Shown: positions 1 to 9,197, counted from the stretch's first letter. The stretch: 63,455 nt of DNA from JACCTH01 sp050741915 (GCA_050741915.1 JBOGEX010000141.1:1-63455); one strand, 5' to 3'. Notes: generated from the letters alone by a model not told the origin. Numbers and translations are program-made.

Positions 1-190
1 CCCCCCTAACCCTGTCGTGGAGGTGAAGGGTTAGGCGGAATTCGTTCCACTCGAAGTTGATGAACCCGACTCGGTCGGAGCGGGGCCGGAGGCCCAGAAT
101 TTCGGCATAGAACCGCCTCATTTCTCCGAATCGCGCCCCGCTGGTGTGGATGATCACGCCCACCATTTCCGGTTGCGGCGGCCCTCCCAT
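1..190 (-). CDS. VOC/glyoxalase-fold protein, N-terminal part (cut by window edge)
   Basis: Only the first 63 codons are inside the window. The reading frame starts at the ATG at 190-188 and stays open to base 1. Residues about 9-60 read VGVIIHTSGARFGEMRRFYA, then an LGL turn and an F-W-N strand. This is the beta-alpha-beta start of the vicinal-oxygen-chelate fold (glyoxalase, dioxygenase or antibiotic-resistance proteins). The metal ligands lie downstream and cannot be checked, so no substrate is proposed. It is divergent from the exoprotein gene at 319. Confidence 0.6.
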   Translation of the reverse strand, partial: MGGPPQPEMVGVIIHTSGARFGEMRRFYAEILGLRPRSDRVGFINFEWNEFRLTLHLHDRVRG

Positions 191-318
191 GGTGCGGCCA
201 GCTTGCCACAGATTTCCAATCTGCCCTAGCGTGCCCGGCGGAGTTGGGCGGAACTCCGGGTTCGGATCTGGTTTCGATTCGTCCTGGCCGCCCTTGGATA
301 TGCCTACAAGGAGGCTTT

Positions 319-918
319 GTGCGTCGCTGGCGCTCGGCCCTTTTTTCTTTTTCGATCATCTTCATGCTCTTCGCCATCGGGACAGCCATGGCGCCGACTG
401 TCGACGACGCCGGTCTCACGCCCAAGTACCTCGAACTGCGGCCAACGCCGGCTCCGGCCATAGCTCCACTCTTGCCGTGGCCCGACGACTACTGCACCAG
501 TCCCTGCGCGGAGCTGGTGGCCGACCCTGTCCCTGTGCAGCCGATCAGCATCTCGACTACCGCCACCGTGTTGACCACTGCCGCTCCTCCGGCCCCACGG
601 ACCCCAGCACCTGCTCCGGCTCCCCGCCCGGTGGAGGAATGGCGGAGTCTGGTGAGCTCATACTTCGCCCCTTCTGACGTAGACACTGCTCTAAGAGTGA
701 TCTCTTGTGAGTCGGGCGGCGACCCCAACGCTCAGAACTCATCTTCGGGCGCGGCCGGTCTCTTCCAGCACATTCCCCGGTACTGGGCCGAACGCGCGGC
801 GTCGATCGGACTCCCCGGAGCTTCGATCTTTGATCCGGTCGCCAACGTCGCCGCGGCGGCATATCTGGTTTACACGGAAGGGTGGTCTCCGTGGGCTGCC
901 AGCGCCCACTGCTGGTAA
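319..918 (+). CDS. secreted lytic transglycosylase-like protein
   Basis: The 199-aa protein has an N-terminal signal/anchor (RRWRSALFSFSIIFMLFAIG), a Pro/Ala/Thr-rich linker to about residue 120, and a C-terminal SLT-type domain. The domain carries the catalytic-Glu context SCESGGDP followed by GAAGLFQ, and the A-AAYLVY-WSPWAAS ending typical of goose-lysozyme/Slt folds. It should cleave peptidoglycan outside the membrane. The GTG at 319 was chosen because AAGGAGG sits just upstream (308-314) and it places the hydrophobic segment at the N-terminus; the longer TTG start at 244 lacks both. The domain is short but complete in its key motif. Confidence 0.8.
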   Translation: MRRWRSALFSFSIIFMLFAIGTAMAPTVDDAGLTPKYLELRPTPAPAIAPLLPWPDDYCTSPCAELVADPVPVQPISISTTATVLTTAAPPAPRTPAPAPAPRPVEEWRSLVSSYFAPSDVDTALRVISCESGGDPNAQNSSSGAAGLFQHIPRYWAERAASIGLPGASIFDPVANVAAAAYLVYTEGWSPWAASAHCW

Positions 919-988
919 CTACAACGGAGCCCGCCGAGGCTGGCGGTCGAAGCTTTATTGGTACGGCCCCCTCTCCGATAATTGGCTC

Positions 989-1834
989 ATGGACTACGTC
1001 GGGGCAATACGACTCGAGGACGAGCCGCCGCTGGCGGCCACCCTCCGCCTGGCCGACGGCCAGGTGACGCTTCTCACCGACGCCGAGCCGCTCGGGTCGT
1101 GGCCGATCTCCGCCTGTCAGATCATCCCCCAAGGCGACGACTTTCGGCTTGCCATCGGAGGCGACGAGGCTGTGTTCACCGCCGATCAGCCAGCACACCT
1201 CATGCGCGAAATCTCAAGCCGTTGGGGCGAGGAGTCTCTCGAGGTCACGCCCAACGGCGGGCTTCTCAAGTGGGTGGCGGTCGGAGTCGGGGCAATCCTT
1301 GTGGCGATGGTGGTTGCCGGCCTCGTTGCTCGCGACCGTCCGACCCCCGACCTGCTCGCGTCTGCCCCGACCACGATGCCGGTGGTCCCGACCGTTTTCA
1401 CCGGAGGCGTCGATCAGGTTCCGGTCCTCTGGAACGAGGCGGCGAGTGAGCTCAATCTGGGACTCTTCTTGCTCGAACAGCCCGGTCCCAACCGGTTGCA
1501 GATGAACCTGCGGCCCGGGCTCGTGATCTACGCCACAGAACAGCCGGCGACCGGAATCGTGCGCTCGCTGATGATCGTCGCCGCCCCCACGTCCGGAACC
1601 GAAGACGGCGATGCTGTCCTGGCGAGCTGGGGGATTTTGATCGCCACCATCAACTCTGATCTCGACGGTCTCGGTCGTCGCCGGGTGCTGGCGGAGCTCG
1701 GAGTTGACCCCGACCGGCCCCTGACGGCCGGCCTCGATTCGCAGACGACAGTGGGGAGTGCCACGTACCGGTTGCGATCGGGCGTACTCGGCGGTAAGGC
1801 CCTGTTATCGGTCGTGCTTGCTCCGACCAGCTGA
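989..1834 (+). CDS. unknown single-pass membrane protein
   Basis: The protein is 281 aa and I do not recognise the family. Residues about 1-90 form an alternating beta-strand domain (DYVGAIRLEDEPPLAATLRL...) ending in an EISSRWGEE helix. One membrane segment follows (KWVAVGVGAILVAMVVAGLV, about 98-118), then a proline/threonine linker and a C-terminal soluble domain, probably extracytoplasmic. The ATG at 989 lies six bases after a GATAAT box (977-982), which suggests a leaderless transcript; the frame stays open upstream to 707 but overlaps the preceding gene. The thiolase gene follows after 17 bases. Confidence 0.55.
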   Translation: MDYVGAIRLEDEPPLAATLRLADGQVTLLTDAEPLGSWPISACQIIPQGDDFRLAIGGDEAVFTADQPAHLMREISSRWGEESLEVTPNGGLLKWVAVGVGAILVAMVVAGLVARDRPTPDLLASAPTTMPVVPTVFTGGVDQVPVLWNEAASELNLGLFLLEQPGPNRLQMNLRPGLVIYATEQPATGIVRSLMIVAAPTSGTEDGDAVLASWGILIATINSDLDGLGRRRVLAELGVDPDRPLTAGLDSQTTVGSATYRLRSGVLGGKALLSVVLAPTS

Positions 1835-1851
1835 CAACTAACTTTCACAAC

Positions 1852-3060
1852 ATGTCCGAGGTCTTCATCGTCGATGCCTGTCGAACGCCCATGGGCAAAC
1901 TGGGCGGACAGCTCGCTCTCATACGTCCCGATGATCTGGCTGCCCATGCCATCGGCCGGCTGTTGGCCCGCCATCCCGATGTCGAATCCCGAGCGATTGA
2001 AGACGTGGTTTGGGGTGCCGCCAATCAGGCCGGCGAGGACAATCGGAACGTGGCCCGAATGGCCTCTCTTCTGGCCGGACTCCCAGTTGAGGTGCCCGGG
2101 GCCACGGTCAACCGCCTTTGTGCATCGGGCATGCAAGCAGTGATCTCCGCCGCCCATGCCCTCGCCGCCGGGTGGGGAGACTTGATGGTGGCGGGCGGCT
2201 CCGAGTCGATGAGTCGGGCACCTTATGTGACCCCCAAGGCCGAGACTGGCTTTGCCGTTGGTCCTCCGGGAGTGGTGGACACAGTTCTCGGCTGGCGCCT
2301 GACCAACCCTCTGATGGAAGACCTTTACCCGCCAATCACCCTGGGGATGACCGCCGAGGTGGTCGCCGAAAAGTACGGCGTCTCCCGCCAGGACCAAGAC
2401 GAGCTTGCTCTCGCCAGTCATCAGAAAGCGGTGGCGGCCCAACGCAGCGACCGCTTCAAAGAGGAAATCGAGCCGCTTGAGGTCCCGATCGATGCCCGCC
2501 GTCGGGCCAAGAAGCTGGTCGTCTCCGACGAAGGCCCGCGGGCCGATACCACGCTGGAGGTGTTGGGGAGCCTGCCTTCGGTTTTTAAGCCCGACGGAAC
2601 TGTGACTGCCGGCAACTCATCTCCGATGAATGATGGGGCGGCGGCGCTCCTGCTCGCCACGGATGAGGGACTCAAGCGACACGCACTCGAACCCATGGCC
2701 CGGATCGCCGCTGGAGCTGCGGCCGGCGTTCATCCTGATGTCATGGGAATTGGAACTGTGCCGGCTGCTCAGAAGGCGCTGGAACGGGCCGGTCTCGAGG
2801 TCGACGACCTCGACCTGGCTGAGGTGAACGAGGCTTTCGCCGCCCAGGCGGTGGCCACTATTCGATTGCTCGGCCTCGACCCCCAGCGAGTCAACCCCAA
2901 CGGGGGAGCGATCGCTCTCGGCCACCCGCTCGGGGCGTCCGGAGCGCGTATTGTCACCACCCTCGTTCACGAACTGAAGAAGCGAGATGGTCGCTTCGGC
3001 CTGGCAACGATGTGTGTGGGGGTGGGTCAGGGAAGCGCGGTCGTGGTGGAAAGGGTGTGA
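1852..3060 (+). CDS. acetyl-CoA C-acyltransferase (thiolase)
   Basis: This is a full-length thiolase (402 aa) that catalyses reversible Claisen condensation or thiolysis of acyl-CoAs. Both active-site cysteines and the histidine are visible: Cys90 in NRLCASGMQA, His358 in GGAIALGHPLGASG, and Cys388 in CVGVGQGSA. The start ATG follows a TAACTT box by seven bases (leaderless pattern). The gene overlaps the CoA-transferase by four bases and heads a four-gene operon, which suggests acyl-CoA breakdown or synthesis with CoA exchange and ketoreduction. Chain-length specificity (3-ketoacyl, acetoacetyl or oxoadipyl) cannot be decided from sequence alone. Confidence 0.93.
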   Translation: MSEVFIVDACRTPMGKLGGQLALIRPDDLAAHAIGRLLARHPDVESRAIEDVVWGAANQAGEDNRNVARMASLLAGLPVEVPGATVNRLCASGMQAVISAAHALAAGWGDLMVAGGSESMSRAPYVTPKAETGFAVGPPGVVDTVLGWRLTNPLMEDLYPPITLGMTAEVVAEKYGVSRQDQDELALASHQKAVAAQRSDRFKEEIEPLEVPIDARRRAKKLVVSDEGPRADTTLEVLGSLPSVFKPDGTVTAGNSSPMNDGAAALLLATDEGLKRHALEPMARIAAGAAAGVHPDVMGIGTVPAAQKALERAGLEVDDLDLAEVNEAFAAQAVATIRLLGLDPQRVNPNGGAIALGHPLGASGARIVTTLVHELKKRDGRFGLATMCVGVGQGSAVVVERV

Positions 3061-4280
3061 CAGGCGACCCTCATCTGAGCGCCCCACTTCTCGGCGTCCG
3101 CGTAGTCGAGTTCGGAAACCTGGTGGCCGCCCCGTACTGCGGGATGCTGCTCGCCGACCTCGGCGCCGAGGTAATCAAAGTCGAGCCGGTGACAGGCGAC
3201 CTGGCCCGGGCCATCGGTCCCTTCTACGAAGACGAGAGTGCCTTCTTTCTGGGCGTCAACCGTGGCAAGTTGTCTCTGGCGGTCGATCCCAAGGATGAGC
3301 GGGTGACGACGGCCTTGTTACGGCTTTGCCAGCAGTCCGACGTGGTCACGAGCAACTTGCGCCGGGGGGCCATGGAGCGCATGGGTTTGGGATATGAATC
3401 ACTCCGAGCGCTGGCCCCTCACTTGGTCGTCGGGGTGATCAGCGCCTTCGGGAGCAAGGGGCCCGCCGCCGACCGGGCCGGGATCGATCTCATCTTCCAG
3501 GGTGAATCGGGAATGATGTCGATCACCGGCGGCGAGGAGGAGGGTCCGCACAAGACCGCCACGACGATCGCCGATTTTCTCGCCGGCACCAACGCCGCCC
3601 TGGCCATCACCTCGGCCCTGGTGGGTGGTGGCGGTCGGCGGGGAGGCCGGGGAACACTGGTTGAGACCTCCCTGCGTGACGGAATCATCGCCGCACAGGC
3701 GACGTGGAACGCCATGTATTTCTCAAGCGGAAGGCAGCCCGATAGGACTGGCACTGCCTCCCCGGTCACCGGACCCAATCAGACCTTCAACACCGCCGAC
3801 GGGTATCTGAATCTGGCGGTGGTCTCCGACCGTCACTTTGCCGACACCTGCCGGGCGCTGGGGCTCGATCACCTCAACTCGGATCCCAGATTCACAACCA
3901 ACGAGCTACGGGTCCGCCACCGCGGCGAGCTTTCACAAATCCTGGTGGAGGTGTTGGCGAACGAGCCCACGGGCCACTGGCTGAAGGTGCTCGAGGCGGT
4001 GGGAGTGCCGGTGGGGCGGATACTTGAAATGGAGGCGGTGTTCGCGGACGAGCAGGTGATCTTCAACGAGATGGTCACAGAGGTTTCCCATCCCCGGATC
4101 GGAACCTTTCGTACGCAGGGCTCGCCACTGCGCGTGAACGACCGACCTGCCCGGTCGGCCATGCCTCCGCCGGTGTTGGGCCAGCACACGGTCGTTATCC
4201 TGGGCGATCTCGGTATATCGGATGCCGAGATCGCCGAACTAGTTGCGGCGGGAGCAGCCGTGGATGGAAGCCGCCCGTGA
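3057..4280 (+). CDS. CaiB/BaiF-family (class III) CoA-transferase
   Basis: The 407-aa protein has the family's N-terminal block VRVVEFGNLVAAPYCGMLLADLGA and the following EVIKVEP. The catalytic aspartate appears in context in TTIADFLAGTNAALA (residues about 165-175). Members move CoA between carboxylic acids or act as racemases or lyases. The GTG at 3057 overlaps the thiolase stop (GTGA), indicating translational coupling; an upstream ATG would force a 45-base overlap. The downstream gene again overlaps by four bases, so thiolase, CoA-transferase and two reductase-like genes probably form one transcript. The substrate is unknown. Confidence 0.9.
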   Translation: MTGDPHLSAPLLGVRVVEFGNLVAAPYCGMLLADLGAEVIKVEPVTGDLARAIGPFYEDESAFFLGVNRGKLSLAVDPKDERVTTALLRLCQQSDVVTSNLRRGAMERMGLGYESLRALAPHLVVGVISAFGSKGPAADRAGIDLIFQGESGMMSITGGEEEGPHKTATTIADFLAGTNAALAITSALVGGGGRRGGRGTLVETSLRDGIIAAQATWNAMYFSSGRQPDRTGTASPVTGPNQTFNTADGYLNLAVVSDRHFADTCRALGLDHLNSDPRFTTNELRVRHRGELSQILVEVLANEPTGHWLKVLEAVGVPVGRILEMEAVFADEQVIFNEMVTEVSHPRIGTFRTQGSPLRVNDRPARSAMPPPVLGQHTVVILGDLGISDAEIAELVAAGAAVDGSRP

Positions 4281-4702
4281 TCTTGCGCTGTCGGGATCAG
4301 GAATTGGCCTCGTTGCTGGGCGGGGAGGGGGTGGGTTTGGTGTTCTTTGCCGACCCCGACGTTTCCGACCGGTGGGAGGACGTGTTGACGGAGCTGGCCG
4401 AGGCGTTCTCGTTGACCAAGGCCGCCGCCAGCCAAGGCGAGCCCATCGTTTATGTCGTCGCCGGAGACGACCTTCTCGGTCGCGACGGTATCGGGGCGGC
4501 GATGGTGGCGACCGCCCTCCTCTCGGGCGCGCGCACTGCCAGTCTCGAGCTGAAGAAGAGCACGGTGAACACCCTGGCGGTCGAGAAAGGATCGAGCCCC
4601 GAGTCGATTGCAACCTGGGTGAGGCATTTGCTGACCGTCGACGGCCCCCGGGGCGAGCTCGTGCGACTGGGCGGGGCCCATCTCGGCAAGGCCCTGCCAT
4701 GA
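4277..4702 (+). CDS. degenerate SDR/Rossmann-like protein resembling the N-terminal domain of FabG4-type reductases
   Basis: The 141-aa protein has no glycine-rich NAD motif and no YxxxK pair, so it is unlikely to be an active reductase. Its second half (ATALLSGARTASLELKKSTV, then NTLAVEKGSSPE, WVRHLLTVDG and GELVRLGG) has the helix-strand order of the C-terminal half of an SDR. By memory it resembles the non-catalytic N-terminal domain of the large mycobacterial ketoreductase FabG4. The next gene is a normal SDR joined by an ATGA overlap. I infer that the two genes together correspond to a split high-molecular-weight FabG. This rests on pattern reading, not on an alignment. Confidence 0.5.
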   Translation: MILRCRDQELASLLGGEGVGLVFFADPDVSDRWEDVLTELAEAFSLTKAAASQGEPIVYVVAGDDLLGRDGIGAAMVATALLSGARTASLELKKSTVNTLAVEKGSSPESIATWVRHLLTVDGPRGELVRLGGAHLGKALP

Positions 4703-5403
4703 GCTGGGCCGTCGTCACGGGTGCGGCCGGTGGGATCGGAGGGGCCATCGCCCGTCGATTGGCGGCGGAGGATTGGCAGCTCCTCCTCGTCGACCTGTCG
4801 CCGTCTCTCGGGGGAGTGGCCGCCGAACTCGAGGCGAAAACCATCGTTCGGCCCGTCCAGGCCAACCTCACCACTGACGAAGGGATTGAGCTGGTGCGAG
4901 CCGAGGTCGAAAGGCTCGGCTCGTTGGGATTGGTGGTGAACAACGCCGGCGTCACCCGCGACGCCAGGCTCGTGAATCTCTCCGACGCGGACTTCGACTT
5001 GGTCTTAAGGGTCAACCTCGGGGCCCCTTTTCGCCTCATCGAAGCGCTTCATCACTTGATGGAATCGGGAGCAATCGTCAACGTCAGCTCCCGCGCCTAT
5101 CTGGGGAACTTCGGCCAGTACAACTACTCGATGTCTAAGGGCGGGTTGGTCGGCCTCACCCGCGCCTACGCGCTGCGCTTGGCCCCGCGGGTTCGGGTCA
5201 ATGCCATTGCTCCCGGCTTGATCGGGACCGAGATGACGATGGCCATCCCCGCCGAAGTGCGCGAGAAGATGGTGGCGGCGATCCCGATGCAAAGGATGGG
5301 GACGCCGGAGGAAGTCGCCTCGCTCGTGTCCTTTTTAGCCGGCTCGACCTACATCACCGGCGAGGTAATCACCATCGGCGGCGGACGCAGCCTGAGCCGC
5401 TAG
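4699..5403 (+). CDS. short-chain dehydrogenase/reductase (3-oxoacyl-CoA/ACP reductase-like)
   Basis: This is a classical 234-aa SDR with the nucleotide-binding TGAAGGIG (residues 7-14), NNAG at 81-84, catalytic Ser about 130, Tyr143 and Lys147 (YSMSK), and PG-IGTEM after the active site. It most resembles FabG/PhaB ketoreductases, matching the preceding thiolase. The ATG at 4699 overlaps the previous stop by four bases. It ends the four-gene operon; the gene on the other side is convergent with a 97-base gap in which no clear terminator was seen. Confidence 0.88.
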   Translation: MSWAVVTGAAGGIGGAIARRLAAEDWQLLLVDLSPSLGGVAAELEAKTIVRPVQANLTTDEGIELVRAEVERLGSLGLVVNNAGVTRDARLVNLSDADFDLVLRVNLGAPFRLIEALHHLMESGAIVNVSSRAYLGNFGQYNYSMSKGGLVGLTRAYALRLAPRVRVNAIAPGLIGTEMTMAIPAEVREKMVAAIPMQRMGTPEEVASLVSFLAGSTYITGEVITIGGGRSLSR

Positions 5404-5500
5404 CCAATTGCGAACCCAGGGTTGCAACCCACCGAAACCGACGGTTCCAGCCCAAAGAACGATCAAGACCCGGTTGCCCGTCGCAGCCCGGTGAGGTTTC

Positions 5501-7732
5501 CTAGATCCATTTGCTCGGCACCGCGAATGTCCGCTCCTGAGAAGTAACCGTGACCTCCTCGTCTCGAACAGCCACGTTTACCTCGTCGCCGGTGAGCAAG
5601 ACGAGGGCCAACGTGTCGTCTCGCAACGAGGCGCGAACCAGAGAGCCCTTGATGCGGACACAGAACTCGAGCTCGGTCCAGGTCGGTGGGAGGCGAGGGT
5701 CAAAGCGCGCTCCCGACGGTCCGTGGGTGAAGCCGCCGAAGCCCGAGATCAGCGCCTGCCAGGTCCCCCCGGCGGTGGCGAGATGAAGACCATCGGCCGT
5801 GTTGCCGGCGCGGTTCTCGAGGTCGAGAATCGCCGACTCCTCGAAGTAGGAGAGCGCTGGCTTCAAATAGCCAATGCGGGCCGCGACCGCAGCCTGGATG
5901 GGAGGCGAGAGGGAAGAGTCCCTCGTGGTGAGGGGGTCGTAGAAATCGAAGTTGCTCCTAGTCAGCTCGGAAGAGAACAGGTGCGGCAACAGGTACATCG
6001 CCATCACCACATCGGCTTGTTTGAGGACCTGGTGCCGATAGATCACCAACGGATGGAAAAAGAGAAGCAGCGGATGCTGGGAGCGGGGAACACTCCAATC
6101 CCAGGGTTTGCGATGGAAGAAGCGAGCATCCTGCGGAGTCAGGTTGCGTTCTTCATCGTGGGGAACGAAGACAGCCTTGGCGAGTCGCTGCCATGATTCC
6201 ACCTCCGCGGCATCGATTTCCAAGACCCGGGAGAGTCGGGAGAATTCCGCGGGGTGGTGGGCCTCGAGCCAATTCGTCCACTCCACAGCCCGCGCCAGGT
6301 TGAAACCTGCCAGCAGATTCGTATAGGCGTTGTCGTCCACCAACGCCGAGTATTCGTCGGGGCCAGTCACGGTCGAGAAGTGGAAGAGGCCGTCCTCGAA
6401 ATGTCCCAGGTCCGCCCAGAGCCGGGCGGTTTCAACCGCAATCTCCACTCCGTAGTCGATCAGGATCTGCTCGTCGCCGGTGGCGCGAAGGTAGGTGTCG
6501 ATTCCGTAGACCACGTCGGCATCGATGTGATATTGAGCTGTCCCTGCCTCGTAGTAGGACGAAGCTTCCTCCCCCGAGATGGTGCGCCAGGGGAACAGAG
6601 CGCCTTTTTGATTGAGGATGCGGGCTCGCTCCCGCGCGACGGGAAGGATCGAGTGCCGAAAGGCGATCAGGCGAGAGGCGGCGGTCGGGTCGATATGGGC
6701 GAGGAACGGGAGGACGAAGATCTCGCTGTCCCAAAAGTAATGGCCCTCATAACCTCGCCCGGAGAGTCCCTTGGCCGGAATCCCGGTGCTGGCGAGATGC
6801 GCCGAAGCCTGGTGGAGCTCAAAGATATTCCAGTTGACGGCCTGCTGGAGGCGCGGGCCCGCCCCAATCGTGACCGCGGCCGTTTCCCAGAAGGCGGCCA
6901 GGTGCTCCTCCTGTTCGGCAGCCAAGCCGGCGAAATCTGGAGCCCCGTGAAGAACGGTGGCGGCAGCACCAAGGGCGGCCCCCCTGACATACGCCACTCT
7001 TTTTTCGACCGTCGAGCCTTGCGCGATCACTACGAGTTCGTCGACGTCGAATTGGCCGATCTTGGTCGAATCGGCGTTGTGATCGACGGCGACCGACAAG
7101 GAAAGGTCCGATGCCAGCGTTCGGAAGACAGTTTGGGGGATGCCGTCACTTGTGATGAGATCCCCAGCACTGAGGGCGCGAGTGGGAAGTATGCGAGCGC
7201 TGCGGGGATCGAAGACGAGTTCCACAGTGTCGGCGTCATCGACGTCGTGGCGGTAATGCCATCCCGACAAAAACTGCGCCTCAGGCCCGGCTCCTTCCAC
7301 CCTGATCGCCAGGACTCCGGGATGAACGAATGACACGAGCCGCTCCCAGCAGAGTTCGAGGTCGGGCCAGTGGACCTTGGTGGTCACGGTTCCTTTTCGC
7401 AGGTTTAGGGATCGCTCGACTTCGGCGTCATCGAGTGGTCGTGGATAATCGCCATCTAGATACGCCAGCCCTATTGCATCCGGAACGTAGAGGATGGTTT
7501 GCCCGACTGTGGCGTAGCCGAATCCCGGTTCGGCGTACGTGATCAGCCAGACTTCGTGGAAGCCGTTGATCAGCGAACCGGGCTGGTGAGCCGGCCGGCC
7601 TTGTTCGAAGCTGGCCCTCACGCCGAGGAATCCGTTCGCAAGCGAGAAGATGGACTCGAGCGCCGCGATCTCTCGCAGTCCGGGCCAGGTCAGGGACCAG
7701 ACATCTTCGCCAAAGGCCGACTGGATGATCAT
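5501..7732 (-). CDS. glycoside hydrolase family 65 disaccharide phosphorylase
   Basis: The 743-aa protein has the usual GH65 length. It has the N-terminal beta-sandwich start (ESIFSLANGFLGVRASFEQG), the (alpha/alpha)6 core motif HYFWDSEIFVLPF (331-343) and the general acid Glu460 in TGPDEYSALVDDNAY. GH65 enzymes phosphorolyse alpha-glucosides such as maltose, trehalose, kojibiose or nigerose with inversion, giving beta-glucose 1-phosphate. Substrate cannot be read from sequence. The adjacent upstream beta-phosphoglucomutase gene, two bases away, consumes exactly that product, which supports the assignment. No signal peptide is present, so the enzyme is cytosolic; a disaccharide importer is not in the window. 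Confidence 0.92.
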   Translation of the reverse strand: MIIQSAFGEDVWSLTWPGLREIAALESIFSLANGFLGVRASFEQGRPAHQPGSLINGFHEVWLITYAEPGFGYATVGQTILYVPDAIGLAYLDGDYPRPLDDAEVERSLNLRKGTVTTKVHWPDLELCWERLVSFVHPGVLAIRVEGAGPEAQFLSGWHYRHDVDDADTVELVFDPRSARILPTRALSAGDLITSDGIPQTVFRTLASDLSLSVAVDHNADSTKIGQFDVDELVVIAQGSTVEKRVAYVRGAALGAAATVLHGAPDFAGLAAEQEEHLAAFWETAAVTIGAGPRLQQAVNWNIFELHQASAHLASTGIPAKGLSGRGYEGHYFWDSEIFVLPFLAHIDPTAASRLIAFRHSILPVARERARILNQKGALFPWRTISGEEASSYYEAGTAQYHIDADVVYGIDTYLRATGDEQILIDYGVEIAVETARLWADLGHFEDGLFHFSTVTGPDEYSALVDDNAYTNLLAGFNLARAVEWTNWLEAHHPAEFSRLSRVLEIDAAEVESWQRLAKAVFVPHDEERNLTPQDARFFHRKPWDWSVPRSQHPLLLFFHPLVIYRHQVLKQADVVMAMYLLPHLFSSELTRSNFDFYDPLTTRDSSLSPPIQAAVAARIGYLKPALSYFEESAILDLENRAGNTADGLHLATAGGTWQALISGFGGFTHGPSGARFDPRLPPTWTELEFCVRIKGSLVRASLRDDTLALVLLTGDEVNVAVRDEEVTVTSQERTFAVPSKWI

Positions 7733-7734
7733 CT

Positions 7735-8460
7735 TCAGCCGATCAGTTCACCGAGGTCGTCGACGACCAAATCGGCACCAGCTTGTCGCAGCGTTCTCGG
7801 GTCATCATGCCGACAGACCCCAACCACCAGCCCAAAGCCCCCGGCCTTCCCGGCTGCGACACCGCTGGCCGCATCTTCGATGACCACGGCTGGTCCCGGG
7901 TCGACCCCGAGGAGCTTCGCGGCCTTGAGAAACGGGTCGGGGTGAGGTTTGCCCGCCAGACCGAGCTGGGCGGCGAGCTCGCCGTCCACTCGCACCCCGA
8001 AGAATGAGTCGAGCTTCGCACCGGCCAACACGGTCGCGGCATTAGCCGACGAGGTCACTACCGCCATCTTCATCTTCATCCCCGCCAGGTGTTCAAGCAG
8101 GCGAAGCGATCCCGGGTACACCGCTACACCCTCGGCGGCAATGAGTTCGTTCACCAACTCATTCTTGCGATTGCCGACCCCGCAAACCGTTTCTTTGTCC
8201 GGGTGGTCGGCGGGCTCGCCCCAGGGAAGGCTGATGCCGCGCGAGGCGAAGAAGGTAGCCACTCCTTGATAGCGGGGCCGGCCGTCAACGAATTTTCGGT
8301 AGTCGCCCTCGATGGTGAAGGGAGGCTCACCCTTGGTGGCGAGGAATTCGTCGAACGTTTCTTTCCATGCCTTGGCATGGACGCGGGCGGTATCGGTGAG
8401 GACGCCGTCTAGGTCGAAAAGGACCGCTTCGTACAGCTCCCAATCGACTGTCGGCATCAT
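7735..8460 (-). CDS. pgmB: beta-phosphoglucomutase (HAD superfamily)
   Basis: The 241-aa HAD hydrolase-type protein carries motif I FDLDGVLTDTARVHAKAW (both aspartates), motif II with VVTSSAN, a lysine in GKPHPDPFL, and motif IV VIEDAASGVAAGKAGG. The DLDGVLTDTA-HAKAW signature and the neighbouring GH65 gene identify it as the mutase converting beta-G1P to G6P. It starts at one of two tandem ATGs (8460 or 8457). Two bases separate its stop from the GH65 start, so the pair is co-transcribed, pgmB first. The 56-base gap upstream is shared with the divergent response-regulator gene. Confidence 0.9.
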   Translation of the reverse strand: MMPTVDWELYEAVLFDLDGVLTDTARVHAKAWKETFDEFLATKGEPPFTIEGDYRKFVDGRPRYQGVATFFASRGISLPWGEPADHPDKETVCGVGNRKNELVNELIAAEGVAVYPGSLRLLEHLAGMKMKMAVVTSSANAATVLAGAKLDSFFGVRVDGELAAQLGLAGKPHPDPFLKAAKLLGVDPGPAVVIEDAASGVAAGKAGGFGLVVGVCRHDDPRTLRQAGADLVVDDLGELIG

Positions 8461-8516
8461 CTCATTTAACTAAGTCCTTTAGCGGCTACTTATGGCCCGG
8501 CGTTAGCGTTTCGACC

Positions 8517-9197
8517 ATGCGCCTGCTGGTAGTCGAGGACGAAGCGGACCTGGCCGCCGCCATCGCCCGCGGCTTGCGGCGTCACGGATACGCAGTCGAC
8601 GTCGCCGGGGGAGCGATGATCGCCGAAGAAAAGCTGCGTGGCAATGGTTACGACCTGGCAATCCTCGACTGGAACCTGGGCGACGGTTCGGGACTCGAGC
8701 TCTGCCGGCGTCTGGTTGACGGCGACCTCCCCACTTTGGAGTCGCGCCGGCCCCGGGTGTTGATGCTGACTGCCCGCGATGACATCGATGATCGGGTCGC
8801 CGGTCTCGACGCCGGGGCGGACGACTACTTGGTCAAGCCCTTTGCGCTCGCCGAGCTGGCTGCCCGAGCTCGGGCCCTCCTCCGTCGCGATGAAGCAGCC
8901 CAACCCGTGCTAAAGGTTGGCAGCCTCACGCTCGACCCGGCTCGCTTTGTTGCCACCCGCGACGATCACGCCCTGTCTCTCACGGCTAAGGAGTTTTCTC
9001 TCCTCGAGTTCCTGATGGCGCACGCCGATGAGGTGATGCCGCAAGAGACCCTTCTTGAGCATGTCTGGGATGAGATGGCCGACCCTTTCACCAACACAGT
9101 GCGGGTCACGGTCTCCAATCTGCGGAAGAAACTCGGCGAGCCTCACCTGATCGAGACGGTATCGGGGCGCGGATATGTTCTGCGGTCCTCCGAATGA
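8517..9197 (+). CDS. OmpR/PhoB-family response regulator
   Basis: The 226-aa protein has a receiver domain with the acidic pair E7/D8, phospho-acceptor Asp51 (ILDWNLG), Thr85 and Lys107 (YLVKPFA). A C-terminal winged helix follows from about residue 130 (LSLTAKEFSLLEFL ... NTVRVTVSNLRKKLG ... RGYVL). It overlaps the kinase gene by four bases (ATGA). The start ATG lies seven bases after a TAGCGT box (leaderless pattern). It is a plausible regulator of the htrA gene 90 bases behind the kinase, where an 11-bp-phased direct repeat is seen. Confidence 0.92.
   Translation: MRLLVVEDEADLAAAIARGLRRHGYAVDVAGGAMIAEEKLRGNGYDLAILDWNLGDGSGLELCRRLVDGDLPTLESRRPRVLMLTARDDIDDRVAGLDAGADDYLVKPFALAELAARARALLRRDEAAQPVLKVGSLTLDPARFVATRDDHALSLTAKEFSLLEFLMAHADEVMPQETLLEHVWDEMADPFTNTVRVTVSNLRKKLGEPHLIETVSGRGYVLRSSE

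Noticed and set aside
707..988. A 94-residue N-terminal extension of the protein at 989
   Set aside because: It overlaps the transglycosylase-like coding region in another frame and has no domain character; a -10 box directly precedes the ATG at 989.
6254..7333. A 359-aa plus-strand frame inside the GH65 gene
   Set aside because: Its opposite strand encodes clear GH65 motifs throughout; the plus frame has no recognisable domain.
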